The notes under the pieces are model-generated. The model had not been told where the DNA came from. It saw only the letters and a list, made by a program, of their open reading frames with translations, and did not search any database. From Vibrio sp. (GTDB lineage Bacteria > Pseudomonadota > Gammaproteobacteria > Enterobacterales > Vibrionaceae), in the NCBI GenBank assembly GCA_007124475.1, contig SLFB01000072.1:1-8437 (forward strand): a stretch of 8,437 nt of DNA, read 5' to 3'. Shown one piece after another: positions 1 through 5,368 of this stretch. Position 1 is the first letter of the stretch. Each line of letters opens with the position of its first letter. Both the position numbers and the translations under genes were made by a program.

Positions 1-2
1 CA

Positions 3-98
3 TCAGTTGCCACAGAATTAGGGTTTAATGATCAAAGTCACTTTCATCGTAATTTTAAAAAACTAGTAGCAGCCACTCCAGCTCAATACAAAGATTAA
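3..98 (+). CDS. AraC/XylS-family transcriptional regulator, C-terminal fragment (5' end outside window)
   Basis: Reading from base 3, 31 codons run to a TAA at 96-98. The peptide contains GFNDQSHFHRNFKK followed by TPAQYKD. This is the last part of the second helix-turn-helix of the AraC/XylS DNA-binding domain: the 'GF.DQSHF.R.FK' recognition segment and the closing 'TP..Y' motif. The protein should therefore be a DNA-binding transcription regulator, but the effector-binding half lies beyond the left edge, so ligand and targets cannot be named. The frame is intact to the stop, which sits where this family normally ends. No clear terminator follows. The family call is strong; whether the full gene is intact is unknown. 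Confidence 0.85.
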   Translation, partial: SVATELGFNDQSHFHRNFKKLVAATPAQYKD

Positions 99-549
99 TC
101 TACATTAGTTCTGCTGTGAATGTTTGCTACGCCATTTTGTATGGAAACGGATTACTTCGTCAGAAATAAATATAAATATAGAATGCTCTTCCGACACTCA
201 TTACACCGAAAGCATGATGTAATCGATTAGTATATCGACTAGATTCGACGGTTTGATAAGCGGTGAAAAGCTTCTCTGACGTACATGGAAAGAGAGGTAA
301 GATACAATGCGATATACTCTCGTCTCTATCCCTTCTGAAAAGGGGATTTGCAATACACCATCTAATCTGTAACTTTCTAATTTAGTAAGCGCTGTAACTC
401 ACAAATGGACAACAACGTGTTATTGGTTTTTCTAAATTAGTAAATTACGGATTATATTTTGTATCGACAACGCATACACCTCAGGTCAGAATTTAAATGG
501 TTTGAAAGGTGTCTAGCTTTTTTAAGCCTTGCCATACTTCATCTGAAAG
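99..549. other. AT-rich gene-free stretch with several small inverted repeats
   Basis: No convincing gene lies in these 451 bases. Visible structure: a 6-bp inverted repeat (ATTACA 200-205 with TGTAAT 218-223), a hairpin at 328-347 (7 pairs including one G-T, loop CTGAAA), and a perfect 9-bp inverted repeat CTAATTTAG (377-385) with CTAAATTAG (432-440). A 21-residue micro-ORF (307-372, ATG to TAA) has a purine-rich AGAGAGG about ten bases upstream, but its peptide resembles nothing I know. The stretch separates the AraC-like gene from the DUF2971 gene and could be decayed sequence, an untranslated region, or hold an unrecognised small RNA. Confidence 0.4.
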
Positions 550-1374
550 CTATCGGTAACTAGCTTTTGACTTCAAAACTTCCACATGTTCAAAGCCGTT
601 AGCATCCAAAAACAATCGTATAGTATTGTCATCTGCTTTGCATTTGGGGCCTAGAATGACCCTCTTAATCGAAGGTTTTGAAAATTCAAGCTCAAAGTAT
701 GATGCAATAGTGCCTCCTGTTACACGGAATCTTAAATTTTCTTTGTATTTTAATTTATCCAATTCTACTAGTTTTATGAACCTTAGCTCTTTTTCTTCTG
801 AAAATGCGGGGTTTTTACTAAAGAAGGACTGAAGCTCAATGTTAGCCTTGATATCCCAGAACTCTCTTATGGGTAGCGTTTTATATGCATCTTTTCTGTT
901 ATTGCCTGATATTTTGTTAATTGCATTTACAGTTCTATCTACCAAAGTTTTGGAGGCAACTTCCTGTTCTTCTTGGCAATAAATTATATCTGAATAGAAA
1001 GTAGAATCGACCAACCTTTCTGGCAACTCACTCAAGGATACTTTGTTGAATGCTGACTCATCGAAGAATATCGAGACGCCAAAACCGTCATCAGCATAGG
1101 CACGCCATTGACTAAGTAAGTCTCCCTCTTTGGAGAAACAACATATGTGAGGGGTTAGGTTTGAATTTAAAGAAGAGTTGATGAAATCATCTAAAATCTC
1201 TTTTTGAGATAGAGATAGATGTAAACCTTCAATAGAGCGTTCTAAGCCTTTAGCGAACAACTTTCCAAACCAACTTATTTCTAGTGCATCATTCATAGCT
1301 CTCGCGTCCGTAAGCCAAAGCGAATTATTTTGTATTATAGATAGAAAACCATTTAAGTCGGTATAATGATACAT
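550..1374 (-). CDS. DUF2971 domain-containing protein
   Basis: This encodes a 274-residue protein of the DUF2971 family, whose biochemical role is unknown to me. It starts with the typical MYHYTDLNGF (residues 1-10), then LTDARAMND (21-29), GDLLSQWRAYADDGFGV (84-100), FSEEKELRF (191-199, the family's E-x-E-x-R-like segment) and KRVILGPKC (237-245). No signal peptide or membrane segment is visible, so it is probably cytosolic. I chose the ATG at 1372-1374 because the family homology begins exactly there and GGAG lies eight bases upstream. The open frame extends back to a TTG at 1536, but those 54 extra residues do not look like the family. The gene is AT-rich and stands alone beside gene-free DNA, which suggests acquired cargo. 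No partner gene is present. Confidence 0.8.
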   Translation of the reverse strand: MYHYTDLNGFLSIIQNNSLWLTDARAMNDALEISWFGKLFAKGLERSIEGLHLSLSQKEILDDFINSSLNSNLTPHICCFSKEGDLLSQWRAYADDGFGVSIFFDESAFNKVSLSELPERLVDSTFYSDIIYCQEEQEVASKTLVDRTVNAINKISGNNRKDAYKTLPIREFWDIKANIELQSFFSKNPAFSEEKELRFIKLVELDKLKYKENLRFRVTGGTIASYFELEFSKPSIKRVILGPKCKADDNTIRLFLDANGFEHVEVLKSKASYR

Positions 1375-1691
1375 CGCAGTGACTCCGATTGAGGGTGAGG
1401 CTAAGTGCATGATTTGGGTTGGTAAAAAGCTATAAATGCTTAAGAGGAAAGAACCACTACTACCATGACAAAAAGTAACTAAAAAGGCAATGTATTGAGG
1501 TTGGTGTTCAACTATTGCTAGCTCATTATGGGGCAAAAATGAGTTTACTCAGGCATAGCTCTGAATTTAAGCGAGCTTGATTCATTGTTCAGATCAAGAA
1601 GCTAGGCTTAACTTTCTGGCTTTATTCAAAACTTATAAAATAAAGCCTTTGATACCCCGACAGCCACAATTCACTTTGATTAATGGCCGCA
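1375..1691. other. Gene-free stretch between the DUF2971 and small Fis-like genes, with a perfect stem-loop
   Basis: Nothing here looks coding apart from an in-frame upstream extension of the DUF2971 frame that lacks family resemblance. The main structure is a perfect 9-bp inverted repeat, GGCTTTATT (1618-1626) and AATAAAGCC (1639-1647), with a 12-base loop. It lies 45 bases beyond the stop of the minus-strand gene ending at 1692 and might help end its transcript, but no T-run follows on either strand. A second weaker repeat, CTTGAT (1576-1581) and ATCAAG (1593-1598), lies nearby. I could not pick out a convincing promoter for the DUF2971 gene. Confidence 0.4.
1618..1647. repeat. Perfect 9-bp inverted repeat (stem-loop or paired element ends)
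   Basis: GGCTTTATT and its exact complement are separated by 12 A/T-rich bases. It could be a weak transcription terminator for the minus-strand gene ending at 1692, though it lacks a T-tract. The arm also resembles the 'GGCTTTRTT' start of IS5/IS903-type terminal repeats, but no transposase or clear target duplication is present, so a transposon origin is only a guess. Confidence 0.45.
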
Positions 1692-1994
1692 CTAACGCTT
1701 TTGCTGAATATCGTAGCTGATTTGCTTATCGGCGTTCTTTAATGGTACCCCTACCTGATTAAACGCCTTTTGAATAGTGGTTGAGACATGCTGGCGGCCT
1801 TCTCCCAGTAAAAAGTTTGCTCTATGCTGATTGGTTTCAAATACGCAGACTATTGCTAAGCTTTGTGGAAAAGAAGTGTATTTGACCGTATGAGTCACCC
1901 AAAGGAAACCATCGTAATCTTTTAACGTGCTTTCACAAACTTCGGTTAACACTTCTCTAATGAGATTCTCAACCTTCTTATCTGACTTGCGCAT
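1692..1994 (-). CDS. Small conserved gamma-proteobacterial protein (often annotated 'Fis family transcriptional regulator')
   Basis: This 100-residue protein begins MRKSDKKVENLIREVLTEVC and continues with DGFLWVTHTVKY (28-39), SFPQSLAIVCVFETN (41-55) and VGVPLKNADKQISYD (81-95). From memory, this matches a short family in Vibrio and Shewanella that databases often label 'Fis family transcriptional regulator'. I see no convincing Fis-type helix-turn-helix, so I do not endorse that function. The start is set at the ATG 1992-1994 because GGGAG lies eight bases upstream; the frame could also begin at a GTG eight codons earlier. The C-terminus appears roughly ten residues shorter than homologues I remember. 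It is probably cytosolic and transcribed alone. Confidence 0.65.
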   Translation of the reverse strand: MRKSDKKVENLIREVLTEVCESTLKDYDGFLWVTHTVKYTSFPQSLAIVCVFETNQHRANFLLGEGRQHVSTTIQKAFNQVGVPLKNADKQISYDIQQKR

Positions 1995-2205
1995 CAAACA
2001 AACTCCCGATTTAACCACGTTAAAAACCTGTCAGTCTACCTTGTCTTAAACAACATTGGGCAGTGAAATTGACTCCAGCTCACTCGGCGCCTCTTTAGAA
2101 AAGCGACAAAAGCTATTGCAAGGCATCGTCACGCTGCAATGTTAACGCGCAATAAATCTGCAAGGTGGTATGGAGAAAACGTTTAAAGCGTTGCGAAGGG
2201 AGCAA

Positions 2206-2421
2206 CTACTTCCAGCCTTGACGCCATTTTTCCTCATTTTTGAGTTCAAGCCAATCTATTGAATATTCATTTCTCGACAGCACGGATTCAAGTAAACATG
2301 ACATCACTGCGCCATCTTCATCATATTCAACTTCTGAAATCAAAAAATGCTTTTCCCGTTTGAGCGGCTTTACCGCAGTCCATTTACTATTTCGTAACTT
2401 AGCTGGGTTTATCTGGTTCAT
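2206..2421 (-). CDS. TIGR02450 family Trp-rich protein
   Basis: This encodes a 71-residue protein with the full TIGR02450 pattern: NPAKLRNSKWTAVKPLKREKHF near the start, then YDEDGAVMSCLLESVLSRN, and the Trp-rich tail IDWLELKNEEKWRQGW. Its length is usual for the family. Function is not established to my knowledge; the conserved tryptophans and basic residues suggest a structural or binding role, which is inference. The ATG is well supported by GGAG five bases upstream (ACGGAGTTAGT-ATG). A possible -10 (TATTAT, complement of 2464-2469) lies upstream with a poor -35, near a 6-bp inverted repeat TATTGA/TCAATA (2446-2451 and 2461-2466). No strong terminator follows. Confidence 0.88.
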   Translation of the reverse strand: MNQINPAKLRNSKWTAVKPLKREKHFLISEVEYDEDGAVMSCLLESVLSRNEYSIDWLELKNEEKWRQGWK

Positions 2422-2540
2422 ACTAACTCCGTAATAAACTGAATTTATTGAAAATAGTAATCAATAATACGAACGATAGCGGTTTAAGTTCAGTTCGCTG
2501 TTCCGTTTATATCGAGCCAAATAGGCGGCAAATGTGGGAT

Positions 2541-2558
2541 ATTTTATACGTTTAAAAT
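2541..2558. repeat. AT-rich 18-bp imperfect palindrome downstream of ffs
   Basis: ATTTTATACGTTTAAAAT is self-complementary except for one symmetric mismatch. It begins about 30 bases beyond the mature 3' end of the 4.5S RNA on the minus strand. It might contribute to transcript ending or be a protein-binding site, but it is too A/T-rich to be a strong intrinsic terminator. No better terminator for ffs is visible. Confidence 0.35.
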
Positions 2559-2589
2559 AATGAGATTTGAATTTTAGCGCAAGCTAGAT

Positions 2590-2697
2590 GGGTGGAAGCC
2601 CCAGCCACATCCCGGCACACACGTCATCCGCTGTGGCTGCTTCCTTCCGGACCTGACCAAGTTCACGAACTAGTGTTGCGGGAGGACCAGGGCCTCC
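2590..2697 (-). ncRNA. ffs: 4.5S RNA, bacterial signal recognition particle RNA
   Basis: On the minus strand the RNA carries the invariant SRP domain IV sequence GGTCAGGTCCGGAAGGAAGC (within 2635-2658), which forms the GGAA tetraloop hairpin that binds Ffh. The ends pair as in E. coli 4.5S RNA: GGAGGCCCT at the 5' end with GGGGCTTCC near the 3' end, followed by ACCC. The segments CTCCCGCAAC and GTGTGCCGGGATGT are also conserved. Predicted mature length is 108 nt against 114 in E. coli; the ends are set by this pairing and by the E. coli ends. With Ffh it targets nascent inner-membrane and some secreted proteins to FtsY and the Sec translocon. The 5' leader would be removed by RNase P, as in E. 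coli. Confidence 0.97.
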
Positions 2698-2702
2698 ATA
2701 GA

Positions 2703-2730
2703 GCACTTTAGCGCCTTGGCTAAAGAGTGC
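2703..2730 (-). other. Hairpin in the 5' leader of the 4.5S RNA precursor
   Basis: Almost the whole predicted leader folds: GCACTCTTTAGC (minus strand, 2730-2719) pairs with GCTAAAGTGC (2712-2703), with a two-base bulge and a six-base loop. It lies between the promoter and the mature 5' end, so it would be the piece released by RNase P. It has no T-run and is not a terminator. It may protect the 5' end or present the cleavage site. Confidence 0.5.
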
Positions 2731-2734
2731 GAGG

Positions 2735-2763
2735 ATTATCCGGCATCCACTTCACTATTGCAA
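2735..2763 (-). promoter_or_regulatory. Sigma-70 promoter of ffs
   Basis: Reading the minus strand, TTGCAA (complement of 2758-2763) and GATAAT (complement of 2735-2740) are separated by exactly 17 bases. The predicted start is near 2728-2730, about 31-33 bases before the mature 4.5S RNA. The sequence just after the -10 is GC-rich (CCTCGC), a discriminator typical of stable-RNA promoters under growth-rate or stringent control; that regulation is inferred. Confidence 0.8.
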
Positions 2764-2856
2764 CCCTCAGCCCGCATAAAATCAATAAACCTTTGTTAAC
2801 TGGGCAGTAATTAAACAATCTTATTCATCATCCACTGCTGATGCTGCTGTTTTGTT

Positions 2857-3600
2857 CTACTCTATCTGCTCTTCACTGCTTTTTAGTAGGTAGTCCGTCA
2901 TCCATGCTGTCGCGAGTAGACACAACCAAACGACAAAGACAGGTTTGGGCACTTCGATAGTGGGAGCCAGCACGATGCCCATAAACGCCACCGTTGGTAG
3001 TGTCCAGCACAATAGCATTGACCAATGCTGTGCTCTTTGCTTCACCAGTTTATTAATGATGGCCATTAATCCAGTCACGCACAATGAGATAACAACCGCG
3101 AAGGTAAATTCAGCAATCCACAAAGGCAGCAACAATAATAATGCCCACCAATGACGTGCAGCGGAGGCACTTTGCTTCCAACTGTTAACCGCCCACCATA
3201 TCGCGCTCACCGAGAGTATTTGTAATAATGTCATGGTCGGCGTACCACCCAGTTTACCTGCTGATTGCGTGGTCATAATTCCGACTTGCAGCGTCAGCAA
3301 AATTAAACCACAAATCACCATGACCCCTTTATGGCGAGGCGCAGAAAAAGCGACCATCAGTAATGGGAAGATAACCCACATACTCACAGATAACGCGGCC
3401 GGTTGGTAAGACAGAGTTAAACCATAAACAAGTAGGCCGCCTAGTAATAGCAAGCCAGCATTGCCACTGCGAGGCAACATCCACAGGGCTGGGGCTAATA
3501 AAGCGATCAACGACCAGTCACCTTCACTCAAACCTAGGGCATAACCGCAGACAATCGCTAAGATTATGCATATCATAAATTGCATCATCGACACTATCAT
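2857..3600 (-). CDS. Polytopic inner-membrane protein of unknown function
   Basis: This 247-residue protein is very hydrophobic, with roughly eight or nine predicted membrane segments (about 5-23, 27-43, 48-64, 70-86, 91-109, 122-140, 151-184, which may be one or two, 194-213 and 219-239). The C-terminus is short and charged (LLKSSEEQIE). Many Trp residues lie at segment ends (for example IWWAVNSW at 134-141 and HWW at 150-152). I recognise no transporter or enzyme motif and do not assign a function; similar unnamed proteins probably occur in other Vibrio. The ATG at 3598-3600 is well placed, with AAGGAG five bases upstream; further ATGs five and six codons in are less favoured. It is divergent from tesB and no terminator is obvious. 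Confidence 0.75.
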   Translation of the reverse strand: MIVSMMQFMICIILAIVCGYALGLSEGDWSLIALLAPALWMLPRSGNAGLLLLGGLLVYGLTLSYQPAALSVSMWVIFPLLMVAFSAPRHKGVMVICGLILLTLQVGIMTTQSAGKLGGTPTMTLLQILSVSAIWWAVNSWKQSASAARHWWALLLLLPLWIAEFTFAVVISLCVTGLMAIINKLVKQRAQHWSMLLCWTLPTVAFMGIVLAPTIEVPKPVFVVWLCLLATAWMTDYLLKSSEEQIE

Positions 3601-3765
3601 ACCCTCTCCTTATACCTATCCGTGGTAACCATTGAACTAGGGCTTTATGAGTATGGACTACTTCTGATCACAAATCTTGGTCACAGAGCAACAAACTCAA
3701 TTTGAACGGTTAGCAAGGGATCGTTTCAACATGTTTCATAAATCACATTCCCTCTTGACAAATAT

Positions 3766-3794
3766 TTGACCTCTTTCACAAAATAGCAGCTAAT
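3766..3794 (+). promoter_or_regulatory. Probable sigma-70 promoter of tesB
   Basis: TTGACC (3766-3771) and GCTAAT (3789-3794) are 17 bases apart. A perfect TTGACA (3755-3760) lies eleven bases further upstream and could pair with CAAAAT at 18-base spacing, so two overlapping promoters are possible. The predicted start near 3801 places the 40-bp hairpin at 3818-3857 inside the tesB leader. Confidence 0.5.
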
Positions 3795-3817
3795 ACTTAA
3801 GTGAACTAATTTTAGTC

Positions 3818-3857
3818 TATACCCAAACAACTTGGATCTACAGGTAGGAAGGGTATA
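3818..3857 (+). repeat. 40-bp palindromic remnant of an intergenic repeat, in the tesB leader
   Basis: The ends are exact inverted repeats, TATACCC (3818-3824) and GGGTATA (3851-3857). Inside, ACTTG (3830-3834) pairs with CAGGT (3841-3845) around the loop GATCTA, leaving a symmetric 5 x 5 internal loop (AAACA opposite AGGAA). The complement of 3818-3835 matches the right end of the ERIC-like element (6792-6809) at 16 of 18 positions. It is therefore probably an internally deleted copy of the same repeat type. It lies between the likely promoter and the ribosome binding site. Confidence 0.65.
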
Positions 3858-3883
3858 TAAGCAACCATCATTAGGTGAGGGTC

Positions 3884-4741
3884 ATGAGTAAACCATTAAG
3901 CGAATTATTACGCCTACTACAGCTTGAAAAGCTTGAAGAAGGTTTGTACCGAGGTGAAAGCGAGAACCTTGGTTTACCCCAAGTCTATGGCGGTCAAGTG
4001 ATTGGGCAAGCGCTCTCAGCGGCCCGTTACACGGTAGATTCTGATCGCACCGTCCATTCCTTCCATAGTTACTTTTTGTATCCGGGCGATCCTGAAAAAC
4101 CAATTATTTATGATGTAGAAAACCTACGTGATGGTCGTAGCTTTAGCACCCGTCGGGTCAAAGCGATTCAAAACGGCCGACCGATTTTTTATCTCACCGC
4201 CTCTTATCATGGTGAAGCGCCGGGCTTTGAACATCAAAATACAATGCCTAATATCCCAGGGCCAGAAAACTTTGCCTCAGAATCCGAGCTGGCGGCACAA
4301 ATCGCCCATTTACTGCCAGAAAAAATTCGTAACGCGTTTTGCGGTGAGAAACCGATTGAGATCCGCCCTGTGACGGTGATTAATCCGTTAAAACCACAAA
4401 AAGAAGAGCCTAAACAATATTTATGGATTCGCGCAAACGGTGAAGTGCCTGATGATCAGTTAATTCATCAATACTTACTCGGTTATGCGTCAGATTGGGG
4501 ATTTCTCGTTACCGCGCTGCATCCTCATCAAGTCTCACTGATGACACCGAATTTCCAAGTGGCAACGATCGATCATTCTATCTGGTTCCATCGCCCGTTT
4601 AAAATGGATGAATGGCTGCTCTATGCGATTGAAAGCCCCACCGCGAGCAATACCCGTGGTTTAGTGCGTGGTGAGATTTATAACCAACAAGGGGCGTTAG
4701 TGGCGACAGCGGTACAAGAAGGGGTGATGCGTTTTAAATAA
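3884..4741 (+). CDS. tesB: Acyl-CoA thioesterase II
   Basis: The 285-residue product matches E. coli TesB (286 residues) along its whole length. It hydrolyses fatty acyl-CoA to free fatty acid and CoA, with broad chain-length range, in the cytosol; E. coli TesB works as a multimer of double-hotdog subunits. The known E. coli catalytic residues fall at identical positions: Asp204 (YASD), Thr228 (VATIDHS) and Gln278 (VQEGVMR). Other hallmarks are VYGGQVIGQAL (34-44), HSFHSYFLYPGDP (58-70) and FHRPF (235-239). I chose the ATG at 3884 because AGGTGA lies five bases upstream and E. coli TesB starts the same way (MSx); the frame is open to a GTG three codons earlier. It is a single gene, converging with the regulator gene 16 bases beyond its stop. 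Confidence 0.97.
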   Translation: MSKPLSELLRLLQLEKLEEGLYRGESENLGLPQVYGGQVIGQALSAARYTVDSDRTVHSFHSYFLYPGDPEKPIIYDVENLRDGRSFSTRRVKAIQNGRPIFYLTASYHGEAPGFEHQNTMPNIPGPENFASESELAAQIAHLLPEKIRNAFCGEKPIEIRPVTVINPLKPQKEEPKQYLWIRANGEVPDDQLIHQYLLGYASDWGFLVTALHPHQVSLMTPNFQVATIDHSIWFHRPFKMDEWLLYAIESPTASNTRGLVRGEIYNQQGALVATAVQEGVMRFK

Positions 4742-4748
4742 AGCATCC

Positions 4749-4766
4749 CCACTATCACTATAGTGG
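4749..4766. repeat. Small palindrome between convergent tesB and decR
   Basis: CCACTAT (4749-4755) and ATAGTGG (4760-4766) form a perfect 7-bp stem with loop CACT, eight bases after the tesB stop and overlapping the regulator's stop codon. It could slow or end transcription from both sides, but no T-run follows on either strand, so it is not a standard intrinsic terminator. Confidence 0.4.
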
Positions 4767-5210
4767 TAAGGCGGTGGTGTATTTCAAAGACTCCATCGCA
4801 AAGGTGGAAGTCACATTATTTAAACCATCGACGCTATTGACCAGTTTTTTATAAAACTGGTCAAAATTTTTCATGTCTTTGACCAGCACTTTCATCATGT
4901 AATCATACTCACCAGCCATGCGATAAAACTCCATCACTTCCGGAAAATCCTCCACCGTATTCACAAATCGCTGATACCACTCATGAGAATGATCACTGGT
5001 TTTCACCATCACAAAAGCAATAAAAGATAACCCTAAACGTTCTGGATCAAGCAGCGCCACGCGTTGGCTGATCACTCCCGATTCTTCAAGTTTTTTCAAT
5101 CGCTTCCAACATGGTGTGCTGGTCAAATTGACCGCCTCGGCTAATTCATTGAGCGATAGCGTGCTGTCTTTTTGCAACATCGCCAGTAGCTGTTTATCTA
5201 TTCGATCCAT
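4758..5210 (-). CDS. decR: Lrp/AsnC-family regulator, DecR (YbaO)/CcdR type
   Basis: This 150-residue protein follows E. coli DecR (formerly YbaO) closely. The N-terminal helix-turn-helix carries LSLNELAEAVNLTSTPCWKRLKKLEE (about 18-43). A linker (VALLDPERLGLSFIAFV) leads to the RAM/AsnC effector domain (about 63-140, with FYRMAGEYDYMMKV and SFAMESLKYTT-type motifs). DecR activates a cysteine-degrading system in response to cysteine in E. coli, and the Pantoea ananatis homologue CcdR controls a cysteine desulfhydrase gene next to it. Here too the divergent neighbour is such an enzyme. An AGGTGA three bases before the ATG supports the start. It probably binds the palindrome at 5244-5258 and may regulate itself. 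It converges with tesB, only 16 bases between stops. Confidence 0.88.
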   Translation of the reverse strand: MDRIDKQLLAMLQKDSTLSLNELAEAVNLTSTPCWKRLKKLEESGVISQRVALLDPERLGLSFIAFVMVKTSDHSHEWYQRFVNTVEDFPEVMEFYRMAGEYDYMMKVLVKDMKNFDQFYKKLVNSVDGLNNVTSTFAMESLKYTTALPL

Positions 5211-5243
5211 CTCTCACCTTTTTGCTACAAAATCAGATAACAG

Positions 5244-5258
5244 GAGAAAATAATTCTC
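5244..5258. promoter_or_regulatory. Candidate DecR/Lrp-type operator
   Basis: GAGAA-AATAA-TTCTC is a perfect 5-bp dyad around five A/T bases, 15 bp in all, the layout usual for Lrp/AsnC-family sites. It lies 34 bases upstream of the regulator's ATG and 110 bases upstream of the enzyme's ATG. A wider dyad, TTTGCTA (5221-5227) with TAGCAAA (5265-5271), surrounds it but has a different centre. Binding is inferred from position and symmetry. Confidence 0.5.
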
Positions 5259-5368
5259 TTAAACTAGCAAATACAAAGCAAGATAACCAAGTTTTTCTCT
5301 CGAACACAACGTACATTATCAGCATTAACTCATGAGCTATTGCTCACCATGACTATGAGAACGCCACC

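Noticed and set aside
99..549. Integron cassette (attC) between the AraC-like and DUF2971 genes
   Set aside because: I looked for the paired attC core sites and Vibrio cholerae repeat sequence and found no matching pair.
626..832. Plus-strand ORF antisense to the DUF2971 gene
   Set aside because: Its codons mirror conserved residues of the DUF2971 frame; no ribosome site or known family.
1375..1536. N-terminal extension of the DUF2971 frame back to a TTG
   Set aside because: The extra 54 residues do not resemble the family, the family motif starts at the ATG at 1372-1374, and that ATG has a ribosome site eight bases upstream.
550..1691. Multi-gene defence island around the DUF2971 gene
   Set aside because: No second cargo gene, nuclease, ATPase, toxin-antitoxin pair or integrase is present in the window.
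3601..3754. CRP-like site in the gap between the membrane protein gene and tesB
   Set aside because: TCACA/TGTGA half-sites occur but are not arranged as the required inverted pair with correct spacing.
3882..4103. Minus-strand ORF over the start of tesB
   Set aside because: Shadow of a strongly conserved gene; the peptide resembles nothing and has no supporting signals.
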